The position numbers and the translations under genes were made by a program. The notes under the pieces are model-generated. The model was not told where the DNA came from, searched no databases, and saw nothing but the letters and a program-made list of their open reading frames with translations. Shown in pieces: positions 11,190 to 21,575 of a DNA stretch of 64,000 nucleotides (positions are counted from its first letter, which is position 1; each line of letters starts with the position of its first letter). The stretch comes from Zanthoxylum bungeanum (taxonomy: Eukaryota; Streptophyta; Magnoliopsida; Sapindales; Rutaceae). The DNA lies in assembly GCA_019454045.1 (NCBI GenBank), contig SKCR01031807.1:32780-96779 (forward strand), read 5' to 3'.

Positions 11190-11207
11190 TGGCGACTCCA
11201 CTAGGGA
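11190..11207 (+). promoter_or_regulatory. Gypsy primer-binding site
   Basis: TGGCGACTCCACTAGGGA starts three bases after the LTR end. A TGGCGACTCC-type site is of the kind reported for Tat/Ogre-like elements primed by an arginine tRNA; that assignment comes from general knowledge and I could not check it against a tRNA sequence. Confidence 0.65.
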
Positions 11208-12240
11208 TAGAGAATTGGCCCCGAAATAATATCTTGTAGTGATTGTGATTTGTGCTTTAGGTAAATGTTTCTATCGTAGGTTGAAGGGGTTTAATCAAAG
11301 GCATTATTATAGCTAAGTAATGGTTTGGTGTTTTTCTTCATTCACTACCTTTCTATAAGGAAAAACTGAAGGTACCTAAATAATCATTACTCGTAGCTTA
11401 CTGTGATGGACTAATTTGGAGGACTCGCTATTTATTCCTGTCACCAAGCGATAAGAGCCTAAGAGGCTTGGATATTTAAGAGAGTTCGCTCCACCCTCCC
11501 TCTTGGAATCTATAACGGGAAATCCATTTGACAGTCAGTCACGTATCATAACTCGTTGGCACGTACCGTAAGGTATAAAAAAGGGTGCACTCACTTGGTC
11601 GCTTGAACACTGGAGTGGGGAGACCTAGTTGTGGGAAATCCTTCACCAACGAAAGCCTTTGTCTACACTCCCGCAAACCCACACGTAGACCATAGTTGTA
11701 TGACCAATAGAAACTACTTCATTATGCTTGTGTTTAGGGACCATCATCATTTGGATTCAGTTGGACTTCTTGTCAGAAATGCGAACTTGGTGGGCCATTT
11801 AAAATGAGATGAGTTCGTATCTTATGACAATTGGGCTAAAATTTTCTAAAATGCCGATGGCCACCCCGTTGAAATTGTTTCTTTATGATTATGCTTAGGA
11901 TCATCATCATTTGGATTCAGTTGGACTTATTGTCAGAAATACGAACTTGTTGGGTCATTTAAACTGGGATGAGTTCGTATCTTATGACAATTGGGCTAAA
12001 AGTTTCTAAAATGCCGATGGGCCATCCTGTGTTTGGGCCCCTTATCATTTGAAGTTGTTTAGCCATGTTATCGCAAAGTTGTAAACCTGTTGGGCCTTTT
12101 CAACTGGGACAAGTTTGCACCTTGCAATAATGTGATTGAAGCTTTAAAATGACAAGAGGTCGACTTATATATTCCATGCATTGTACGCATACATGCTGAC
12201 TGAGAATTTTAAAAGACACCATAGATTCTCGTTGGGTTAG
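11208..12240 (+). mobile_element. Gypsy leader with a direct repeat
   Basis: No coding similarity is seen. Two ~135-bp direct copies at about 11735-11870 and 11895-12030 share ATCATCATTTGGATTCAG, ACGAACTTG-like blocks and GAGTTCGTATCTTATGAC. The part at 11400-11530 matches, inverted, the stretch 22157-22290 in the LTR/leader area of the minus-strand copia element, with shared GGACTAATTTGGAGGA and TTTAAGAGAGTTCGCTCC. Confidence 0.65.
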
Positions 12241-13650
12241 GAAAGAGGGAAGACTTATCAAAAGGACCAGTAGCAAACATTAGTGAATTAGAGAATGAGG
12301 TATCTCGTATGGATCAGTTAGAGATCAATCTCACCAAGGTTACTGAATAATTGCAAGCCTTGACTACCGCTATAGCCAATATGGCTATGCCCGTGCTAGG
12401 GGAAACTCTGAGAATGAGGGGCGTGAAGACCCTTCGACTAGATTGAATGATGATATCCGGGTTTTGATGATGATCTTATATGGCTGAATATGCTGCGGGA
12501 AAATGGCAGGGTCTCAAATTGAACTGCAGAAACTCCGAGATCAGGTAGATTTGTTACCCGTAAGATGAGGGGCAAGCATGAAGACCTATTGGATTATGAG
12601 GCAATGACGTTTGAGGAACAGTTGCTAGCTCAGTTTAAAATGCCGGATATAACCAAGTTTAATGGGAACGGGGACCCAAGGGTCCATCTCCGATAATATG
12701 TTTCTGTTATGAGTTCAGAGGGTCTATCCAGTGGCAGGTCCGAAAATGTTTGGGATGTCGCTCGAGGAGGCATCCGTGGTATGGTATCACAGCCTGGAGA
12801 GGAATATCAAGGATGATTGGAGGGAATTGGCGGAGGCTTCTTGAAACAGTATGTTACAGATCTGGAGATCGACTTGTCACTCCGGGACTTAGAAAATACC
12901 AAGCAGAAGCCAGAAGAAAGCTTCAAGGGATATGTGGATCGTTGGAAGAGCCAGCTTCTGAAAATGCAGACACGGCCGTCGGAGAAAGATCATATTAAGA
13001 TGATTATTAAAGGCACCAAGCCCTCCATTTATGGCAAGCTGAGGAGAATGACCTCCATGATTACTGATTTTCGACAGCTAAGGGAAACTGTCATGGATAT
13101 TGAAGAAGAAAAAAGGAGAATAGAAGGTTTTATGGTATGCACAGAAGGACTGTCGGAGGGCCATCAGGTACCAAGCCTGTTTCTGCTGAAGTTGCTGCCA
13201 TTAAGAACCGACGGTTTTCCAACCTAGGCAGACCTTTGTCAAAGTACTTGAGAAATTGACAAGGCAATGACTCTTGAAACCTTGGAGCCTAAACACTCCT
13301 AAATCCTCCCCCACCAACCTCAACATGAACCGCTACTGTCACTTCCACCAACAGAATGGCCATGACACCGACAGCTGTGCCCACCTCCGCCATGAAATCC
13401 AAGACCTAATTGACTCCCACAAAATTCCTGACCCCGAGAAAGAACAGCCCAACACATACCATAACCCATTGCCTAACTATCACTCCGTCCATCCGCCTAC
13501 CTATATGATCAACTCTGGCATACCCGAAGACCTTGTCCTCCAAACCTTTGACCACCAAGCCTTTTGCCTGGGGATTTGGGATAGCAACAATGAGGATGAA
13601 ATGGAGCAGAAGAAGAATTTTTGGGAGGACTTCTCGAGTAGTGATTAAGA
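12241..13650 (+). pseudogene. Tat-like gypsy Gag, broken
   Basis: Pieces in more than one frame give a recognisable gypsy Gag: PSLMGTGTQGSIS (about 12650), KMFGMSLEEASVVWYHSLERNI (about 12745), then from 12817 LKQYVTDLEIDLSLRDLENT, EESFKGYVDRWK, MIIKGTKPSIYGKLRR and TDFRQLRETVMDIEEEKRR. A nucleocapsid knuckle of the form CX2HX4HX4C (CHFHQQNGHDTDSC) lies at about 13336. This His-containing variant is typical of Tat-lineage elements. Stops and frameshifts lie throughout the first 600 bases and near 13227, so no full-length Gag can be made. Confidence 0.85.
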
Positions 13651-13654
13651 GGAG

Positions 13655-14589
13655 GTGAATGGGATGACTCGAAGTGGGCTTTTTTATAGTGACACTACAG
13701 AAAAGGGGAAGGAAGTGTTGACAGAAGGCCGAGAGGTGGCCGAGAATACGGAGAATGCTGAGGGAGATGTAGTGCTGCGGCAGCTAAAGAAGACCCAAGC
13801 ACATTTAAGCATTTGGGAGTTGTTGTGTGCGTCTCATGAGCACAAGCGGGATATGGTTGAGGCCTTGAGCAAGACAGTAGTGCCGAAAAATGCTAACCCC
13901 ACAATGTTTGTCGGATCTGTTCAAAAGGAAGCTCTACAGATAACCTTTTCTGAGGAAGAACTCCCGGCTGAAGGAATGAACCATAATAGGCCTTTATTCA
14001 TCAGAGCTGAAGTGAGGGGCAATATGACATGTTTTGTGATGGTGGATGACAGCTCATCCATCAATGTCTGCCCATTGAAGATTTTGGCAAGGTTGGGTAT
14101 AAAGCGACTGATCTGAGTCCCTCTAATATTACTATCAAGGCTTATGATGATAGCAAGCGGGGAGTTGAGGGCACTTTTTCCGTGACGGTAAAGATGGGCC
14201 CAATCGAGGATGAAGTTGAGTTCACAATACTGGATATCCCGACCACTTTTGCCTTGTTATTGGGAAGGCTGTGGTTTCATAAGCTTGGGGGCGTGCCCTC
14301 CACTCTGCATAAGGTTATTAAGTTCCCGTGTGGAGGAGAGATTGTCACCATCCGAGCTGAGGTGGACAATGTTGTGGCCTCTTTGGAAATACAACCTTTC
14401 ACGAGGTTCCAAGTGTCGGTAACTTTTGAGGAGTGGGTGGATCCTAAGGTGGCTAGGATCATGGAAAAAATGAAGTTCGAGCCGGGTAAAGGTTCAGCAT
14501 TTCCAAACTTTAAAGGGCAGACTACCCGGAGGGGTTTCGGATACAGTCTGACGAGGAAAAGCCGAAAATCAAGAAGAAAGGGTTAGAGC
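13655..14589 (+). pseudogene. Tat-like gypsy protease
   Basis: The frame 13655-14116 carries RPLFIRAEVRGNMTCFVMVD and SSSINVCPLKILARLG, the retropepsin region. The catalytic position reads Asp-Asp-Ser-Ser-Ser, without the usual Asp-Ser/Thr/Asn-Gly, so activity is doubtful. After a stop at 14114-14116 and a frame change, 14182-14586 gives VKMGPIEDEVEFTILDIP, LLLGRLWFHKLGGVPSTLHK and IVTIRAE, the C-terminal half of the domain. The LGRLWFH-GGVPSTLH block is characteristic of this lineage. Confidence 0.83.
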
Positions 14590-15039
14590 TGATGGAATGC
14601 TTTGTAAGGGCTTCAGGGTATCAAGGAGAGCCCGAACCAATAGAAGTTAATGGGATTGTGGTGCCCGGATTTGAGATCTTTCAAGATGTGCTGGGTGAGA
14701 AGCCGCTGATAGAAGAAGTCATGAAGAAGGAAGAATAGAAATGGGAAGAAAAGCTGATAAAGTTGGAGAGCCTGACCCTCGAGGAAAAAGAGGAAACCGA
14801 GGAAGACCCAGCTGTGGGAGATGAAGCGTCTATGGAGGATGAAGATGTTTATCTCTTATTTATTTGAATGTATTCCCGCATCTGCTAGCAATAAAGACAA
14901 TCATTTCGCTTACTTGCCCGAGTCTCTTCCTTTAAATTTGCACGACTTGAGTATATTTGATATCAGCTCCACCAAAACAAATGCATTTAACTTTGGTACA
15001 CCTGAGAGCCCCAAGGAAATTCTAATTGCAAGTGAGGTT
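14590..15039 (+). pseudogene. Gypsy protease-RT linker, degenerate
   Basis: Open segments read RASGYQGEPEPIEVNGIVVPGFEIF and, after a TAG near 14736, a Glu-rich stretch (LEEKEETEEDP) that ends in stops. These match the acidic linker usually found between protease and reverse transcriptase in Tat elements in position and composition only; no motif is decisive. Confidence 0.5.
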
Positions 15040-16640
15040 ACCTTTGAAGAGCGGGAGAAATTAGAAGAAATATTAGCCAAATATGCCAAAGTATTTGCTT
15101 GGTTCTATGAGGACATGCCTGGAGTAGACAAAAGCATTGCCCAACATACAATACCAACTTATCCAAATATGAAGCCATTGAAATAGAAACTTCGACGGAT
15201 GAGGCCTGAGTGGGCCGAGAAGGTCAGAGAAGAAGTCAAGAAACATATAGATGTGGGATTCCTATAAGTAGTGAAGTATCCTAAGTGGTTGGCAAATATT
15301 GTGCCGGTGCCGAAGAAAGACAGAAAGGTCAGAATGTGTGTGGACTATAGAGATCTTAACAAGGCTTACCCGAAAGATGATTTTCCTCTACCTCATATAG
15401 ACGTGCTAGTTGATAGTGCGGCTTTATCTGCCATGTATTCATTTGCAGACGGGTTTTCAGGATACAATCAGGTTCTCATGGCTGAAGAAGACAAGCACAA
15501 GACGGCCTTTGTCACCGAGTGGGGCACTTATTGTTACAAGGTAATGTCGTTTGGGCTCAAGAATTCAAAAGCTACTTATCAACGGATCGCCACTACATTA
15601 TTCCACGATTTGATGCACAAAGAGATTGAAGTATATGTGGATGACATGATGGTGAAATCAGAGACAAGAATCGGGCATATAGAAGCATTGGAGAAGTTCC
15701 TTCAGAGAGTTGTCAAATACAACTTGCGGCTGAATCCCAAGAAATGTGTGTTTGGGGTAACATCAGGAAAATTACTGGGACATACAGTAGGAATGGGAGG
15801 AATAGAGGTAGACTCTGAGAAGATCAAAACAATCACTGAAATGCCCGCACCGAAGACTGAGAAAAAAGTTAGAGCATTCGTCGGGAAAATTCAGTACATC
15901 AGTCGGTTCATCGCCAAGTTGACGTCAGTATGTGAGCTTATCTTCAAACTGCTGAGAAAAGACCAACCAGTGAAATGGAATGAGCAATGTCAAGCAGCCT
16001 TCAATAAGATCAGAGAATACTTGGTAAAGCCTCATGTATTGAAACCTCTGAGACCGGGCAAACCCTTAGTACTGTATTCAGCCGTAGAATCAGAAGCATT
16101 GGGGGCAATGATGGTACAGGCAGATGAGACTGGAGTAGAGCATGCGGTCTACTATCTCAGTAAGAAGATGCTTTCGTACGAAGCCCGCTATAAAGAAGTA
16201 GAGAATATCTGTTTGGCAGTAGTATGGGCGTCCAGAAAATTGTGTCATTACTTCCAATCTTACAAGATCCAGGTGGTAGCAAATGAGAATCCCTTGAAGT
16301 ATTTGCATTCAGTACCTTCGCTAGTGGGGAAGTTGGGCAGATGGTTAGTGTTGCTGACAGAGTTTGACATTGAGTACCTCACTTCCAAAGTAATCAAAGG
16401 GCGATCTGTAGCAGAGTTCCTGGCATTGCAACCTATTGAAGGGGATCAATACAAGTTTGAATTCCCAGATGAAGAGATCCAAGCAATAACAGTTCAAGGA
16501 TGGAAGATTTATTACAAAGAAGCTGGAATTGGGATCGTGATAGTGACCCCCGAAGGAGAAACCTTGCCTATGGCCAAGAGGTTAACGTTCGAAGTAACTA
16601 CACACATTTGGCAAGAATTTGTAAAGGAATTCATGGGTTT
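15040..16640 (+). pseudogene. Tat-like gypsy reverse transcriptase, RNase H and second RNase H
   Basis: The RT N-terminus (EREKLEEILAKYAKVFAW) is in the frame ending at 15186; stops at about 15184 and 15267 interrupt the start. A 476-codon frame from 15271 then carries NIVPVPKKDRKVRMCVDYRDLN, FADGFSGYNQ and the catalytic YVDD at 15634-15645, which is intact. The connection and RNase H follow (GALGAMMVQ-like, YYLSKKMLSYEARYKEVE, LVGKLGRWLVLLTEFDIEY). A further GWKIYYKEAG-IGIVIVTPEGE block near 16500 starts a second, archaeal-type RNase H, the hallmark of the Tat lineage. Similarity stops near 16640, and no integrase follows. The RT core is the best-preserved coding block in the window. Confidence 0.92.
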
Positions 16641-17005
16641 ATATAGGTGCTCCAAAGACAAAAAAAAATTAATTAAAAATCCGATGTGGGATAAATGCTA
16701 ATTTAATCTTAGCCATTGGATCTTAATTTAGTGGTTTAATGAGATTATAAAACCCTAATAAGAGTTTGGGCCGAATTGGAATTCAAAACAAATAACAAAT
16801 AAAAAAATTTACTATTCACATTACTATTCAAGTTTTTTTATTTATTTATTCCAATTCCCAAAGTGCCCTTATCATCATTCACCAATCCCTAAGCCACTAT
16901 GGAACCTCAGAAATGATCTGTTCAATAATTAAACACATTGAACCATTTATGAACAATTCCTACAGCAATCATATATGCTGTTAAATTTTTACTGTGCACT
17001 GTTAA
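16641..17005 (+). other. Unassigned AT-rich stretch, no gene seen
   Basis: This segment separates the broken gypsy second RNase H from an LTR fragment. It is AT-rich, with CCATTGGATCTTAATTTAG near 16714 and AAACCCTAATAAGAG near 16751. I found no match to another part of the window, no coding similarity and no clear boundary duplications. Confidence 0.4.
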
Positions 17006-18562
17006 CCGATACTGGATCGTAATACGCAATACTACGTATACTACGCCTGACAAAGATCTTGTATTCCGTAGTAGAATATTTTTGGAGAATTGGGTAGGCA
17101 CGGTGCTTTGCTAGAAGCCAACCATGTCTTGTAAATCAGTAAGTACGTGGTACCGGGTGCGCACGTGTTCGGATAGTCCGATGACCGTATTTACTGCCAA
17201 CATATCCAGGGATCTCTTGGGTCGCATCCCAAAGATTCACCGATAATGTTTGACTCGAACAAAATTAATCGGGGATTAATTATGAGAGAGAATATTAATC
17301 TAGGATTAATTAAGAGAGAGAAAATTAATCTGGGATTAATTACGGCAAGAATTAATCTGGGATTAATTATCACAGAAAGAATTAATTTGGGATTAATTGC
17401 GTCGAGAATTTATCTGGGATTAAATTCGTCGAGAGGAGAGAACGCGAATAATTTGGAATTAATCGGTAAAATAAATTTAATAGTTAAATTAGATTTTACT
17501 ATTTAATTTATTTAAATGGACTAAATAATATATTAGATATATTAATTGAAATTGGATTTCAATAGGAAATTAAATTGGATTTTAATTTTAGAGAATTAAT
17601 TAATTTGGAATTAATTCGTGAGCGATTTTCGTAATAATTTTACTGTGTATTATTATTTAATTAAATTGGATTTAACGCGGCGGAAAATTCGTTTAATCGG
17701 ATTAAACGAATCCGAGCCCGAAGTGTGTTGAGCAAGCCCACTTGAATTTTGAATTTAAAATGGCGCCCACTTCACTTACATCATTAGTCACATTTGGTGA
17801 TAGATATGGGTGATAGGATTTGGTGGAATCTTGTAAAACACTCTTTGCCTTTTGAAAAGGAAAGAAATACAATTAAAATGATTTTTGGAATTTCATTGTA
17901 TTTTTCTCTCTCCTTGGCCGACAAATGGCTTTTGTTGTTTGATAGGCCGAATGGCCTTATTTTCTTGATGGCCGATTGGCCTCTGATTTATATAAGCCAT
18001 TTTGACTTTTCAAATGAAATGAGTTTTGGCTGAATAAAAAGTAAATAGAAAGCCACTGTCTCTGACTTCTTTTAATATATGTCGAAAAAGAAAAGTAAGT
18101 GGCTTTGTTTTTTCTTTAATATAAATGGCCTCTGAAATTGCTTTTTGACTAAGATGAAAACATATGCTCTCTCTCTTTACAATGGCCGAACAACAGAGAG
18201 CAAATGGCTCTCTGGTTTATTTTATTTTGGCCGAATTGGCCTTGCATTTCTTTTGGCCGAGAGGCAATCAGCCTCTGTTTTTGGAAAACAAAGGCCAAAA
18301 GCAAATGGCCGATTGCTACCTCTCTCTCTCGGGCAAATTTGTTTCTCCTTGGGAGATAAAATTTGTTCCACTTATTCTTGCTAGCACATAAGGGAGTCAA
18401 AAGAAGGTGATAGGGATACTCACCCATGAGCTTGGAAGCTTCAACATCCATTAAAAAGTTTTGAACTGAACGGATCAATTTAAGTCATCCGCAACTTATT
18501 TTTATTATTATTCACACATGAATCACGCTTAGAGATCCTGTGGCATGTCTAGGACACTAACA
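17006..18562 (+). mobile_element. LTR fragment related to family B (variant B')
   Basis: From CCGATACTGGATCG onward it follows the family-B LTR through GAGAATTGGGTAGGCAC and TACTGCCAACATATCCAGGG. It then diverges and ends GGACACTAACA instead of CCCAACA. The copy at 33939-35025 ends the same way, so this is a distinct subfamily. The first third of the LTR is missing. Six palindromic TTAATC-GGATTAA units lie at 17264-17425, and GGCC-rich palindromes at about 17910-18320. It directly abuts the RNase H of the minus-strand copia copy; no target duplication is evident. Confidence 0.75.
17264..17425 (+). repeat. Six tandem palindromic ATTAATCTGGGATTAATT units
   Basis: Imperfect palindromes of about 18 bp are separated by 8-12-bp purine-rich spacers (GAGAGAGAA and similar). 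The copy number varies between family-B LTRs: about two at 3840, three near 25805, two or three near 32940 and five near 34105. Each unit pairs TTAATC with GATTAA. Confidence 0.8.
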
Positions 18563-19960
18563 GTGGGACCTTGGTTCCTTTGATTGAGCAATGAAGTCCG
18601 TGTTGTTACAGTACATCGTGACGCCATTCTTTATCGTGGGAAGCACTTCCAGCTCCGTGATGAACTTCTTTATCCATACTGCTTCTTTAGCTGCCTCAGA
18701 TGCTGTAATATACTCGGCTTCAGTGGCGGAGTCCGCTGTAGTTGACAGCTTTGAGCTTTTCCAACTGACAGCTTCGCCATTCAAAGTAAACAGATATCAT
18801 GTTTGCGATCTGATGTCATCCCTATCGGTCTGAAAGCTCGCATCACAGTAACTAATGACTTTCATCTCAGAACAATCTCCGTATGTCAAGAGCACATCCT
18901 TAGTTCTTCTCAGATACTTGAGGATTGTTTTGACAGCTTCCCAGTGTTGTTCACCAGGATTTTCCTGATACCTGCTCGTTATGCTAAGAGCATAGGAGAC
19001 ATCAGGTCTTGTACATAGCATGGCGTACATGATTGATCCTATTGCTGAAGCATAAGGGATCCTACTCATACGCTCTCTATCTGAAGGAGTATGTGGACAT
19101 TGCTCCTTAGATAATTTGATTCCATGACAAGTAGGTAAATTACCTCTTTTAGAATCTTCCATTTTGAATCTTTTCAAAACTTTATCTATGTACGTAGATT
19201 GAGAAAGTCCTAACAACCTCTTATATCTATTACGGTAGATCTTAATGCCGAGGATGTAGGCTGCTTCTCCCAAATCTTTCATGGAGAAATTCTGAGATAA
19301 CCATTGCTTGGTGGCTTGCATCATGGGAATATCATTCCCAATGATTAATATGTGATCGACATATAATACAAGAAATACAACAGCACTCCCACTACTTTTC
19401 CTGTAAACACAAGGCTCGTCTATATTTTTGATGAAGTAAAATTCTTTGATTGTCTCATCAAATCGTATATTCCAACTTCTGGAGGCTTGCTTGAGTCCAT
19501 AAATGGACCATTTAAGCTTGCATACTTTATTATGATCATTCTTAGATGCAAACCCCTCAGGTTGTTTCATATATACTTCCTCTACGAGGTTCCCATTAAG
19601 GAAAGCTATTTTGACATCTATCTGCCAAATCTCATAATCAAACTGTGTAGCTAGTGCCAGTAAAATTCGAATGGACTTTATCATTGCAACAGGCGAGAAG
19701 GTTTCTTCATAGTCAATTCCTTGGATTTGTCTATAACCTTTTGCCACCAACCTTGCCTTATAGGTTTGGATGTTGCCTTCTGCATCTATTTTACGCTTGT
19801 AAATCCACTTGCAGCCTATAGGTTTTATCCCTTCAGGTGCATCCACCAAGTCCCAGACTTGATTTTGATACATAGAGTCTATTCGAATTTCATGGCCTCA
19901 AGCCACTTGGCTGAATCAATGTCACGCATTGCTTCGTCATAACTGGTGGGATCGTCATTA
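18563..19960 (-). pseudogene. Copia reverse transcriptase and RNase H, minus strand
   Basis: Reading leftward, the RT starts with a DIDSAKWLEAMKFE block near 19940. It continues after a stop with NQVWDLVDAPEGIKPIGCKWIYK, YEETFSPVAMIKSIRILLA, VKIAFLNGNLVEEVYM and YGLKQASRSWN. The catalytic motif at 19352-19363 reads Tyr-Val-Asp-His, so the second catalytic Asp is lost. The connection (MYAMLCTRPDVSYAL) leads to RNase H with a frameshift near 18790, then SWKSSKLSTTADSATEAEYI and EAVWIKKFI. The RNase H breaks off at EPRSH, where the LTR fragment begins. It is a dead copy of a family different from B. Confidence 0.92.
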
Positions 19961-19999
19961 TCAATGACCTGATCATGTTCCTCATTAATATGTAAACCA

Positions 20000-20857
20000 T
20001 ATCTTTTAGGCTCATATCTTTCCCTACCAGACCTTCTAAGTTCTTAATCTTGTCATTGTTTCGTCACTGCCCTTTTGAGGGGCCTGGGGCTTAGTTCTAT
20101 GTTATTTTGTTCTTCTCGTACCCCATCGAGGTCAAGTCTACTCCCACTATATTTCTTGAGAAAGAATTCATTCTCTAGAAATTTAGCATTTCGTGAGACA
20201 AATGTTCTTTGTTCATTTTGGACGTAGAACACGTATGCTCTTGAGTTCAAGGCATATCCTACAAACTAACATTTAATTGCCCTATCATCCAATTTGTTAG
20301 TTTGTGTGAGCTTAACATATGCGTTACATCCCCAAACTCTTAGATAACTAAGACTATGACATTTCCTAGACCATAACTCATATGGTGTTTGACTAACAGT
20401 CGTGGAAGGAACTTGATTTAGTAGTAGTGTTGCAGTTTCTAAAGTAAGACCCCAAAATGAAAGAGGTAGATCTGTGTCTGGCATCATTGATTGGACCATA
20501 TCTAATAATGTCTGATTTCTCCTTTCGGAGACCCCATTATGCTGTGGAGTTCCTGGAGGAGTCCACTGGGAAACAATGCCATTTTCTCTCAAGTAATCTT
20601 GAAATTTGTTGCTTAAGTATTCACCACCTCGGTTAGACCGTAGTGACTTAATTCTTTTATTAAGCTGGTTTTCTACTTCAGCTTTGAAGTCATTGAATTT
20701 CTCAAAGGCTTCAAAATTATACCGCATAAGGTACACATACCCATATCGCGAGTGATCATCGATAAAGGTAATGAAGTAGGAGAATCCACCTCTGGCGGTG
20801 ACTGACATTGGTCTGCATACATCAGAGTGTATGAGTTCTAATGTCTCAGCTGCATGC
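20000..20857 (-). pseudogene. Copia integrase core and C-terminal part, minus strand
   Basis: The rve-type catalytic core reads FITFIDDHSRYGYVYLM, then LRSNRGGEYLS, and NGVSERRNQTLLDMV. The usual second catalytic Asp in SDRGGEY is Asn here, codon at 20632-20634, so integration activity would be lost. The C-terminal part has PYELWSRKCHSLSYLRVWGC, KLDDRAIKC and, after a frame change near 20260, ALNSRAYVFYVQN. It belongs to the same minus-strand element as the RT at 18563-19960. Confidence 0.9.
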
Positions 20858-21060
20858 TGTCATTTACCTTTAAAGGGTAATTTAGTCATTTTACCAAGTA
20901 AACAAGACTCACAAGTTCCATAAGATTCATATTTGAAGGGTCTGAAATACCCATCCTTATGTAGCTTAGTTAATCTTGTTTCATTGATATGACCTAAGCG
21001 ACTCTGCCATAGAAGTGATTCATTGCGATTATTTCTAGTTTACGTTGTATATATTAAAGG
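20858..21060 (-). pseudogene. Copia pre-integrase zinc domain, minus strand
   Basis: The minus strand encodes LLWQSRLGHINETRLTKLHKDGY and GTCESCLLGKMTKLPFKGK, with the expected His and Cys-X2-Cys ligands. A stop follows FKGK, just before the integrase core. It lies in the normal order protease, zinc domain, integrase, RT, RNase H for a copia element on this strand. Confidence 0.87.
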
Positions 21061-21229
21061 TTGAACATTATTTGTTAGTTTGTAAGACATAGATACCAGT
21101 ATTCAAAATACCATCTCCATATTTTATTCATTGAAATAAATAGAACATTCATTACAACTTATTAGGCATGAAAAGCCTTTATTACATAAAGAAGAAATTG
21201 AAATGATGTTCTTTACTAGAGAAGGTACA

Positions 21230-21575
21230 TAAACACAATCTTATAAGTCTAAAACTAAACCATTCGGCAAAACTAATGAATAAGTCCCCACGCACAATGT
21301 AGCCAGTTTTGCTCCATTACCCATACGTAAGTCAACCTCCCTATGTTGGAGTCTCATACTGTTTCTCAGGCCCTGCACATTGTTACACAAGTGAGTCCCA
21401 CAACCGGTGTCAAGCACTCAAGTAGAAGGTTCGGAGTTTTGAGAATATAGTTCAATCATATACAACATACCTGAAGCATCGAGCTTCTTGGCCTCTTGGG
21501 CTTCCCTAGCTTCCTTGGCTTTCAAGGATCTGCAGTCTTTCTTCCAATGACCCTTTTTTCCAAAAAGAAATATTT
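21230..21575 (-). pseudogene. Copia protease and end of Gag zinc knuckle, minus strand
   Basis: The aspartic protease triplet Asp-Thr-Gly is at 21403-21411 within VLDTGCGTHLCNN, then VDLRMGNGAKLATL and LVLPNGLVLDL. Upstream on this strand a GHWKKDC tail of the Gag knuckle and a RSLKAKEAREAQEAKKLDASG linker are visible near 21490-21560. Similarity stops abruptly at about 21575: the rest of Gag is missing, and LTR/leader-like DNA takes its place, so Gag seems to have been deleted. Confidence 0.85.

Noticed and set aside
13655..14116. Possible separate host gene with an acidic N-terminus
   Set aside because: The motifs are those of the gypsy protease region and it lies in order between gag and RT.
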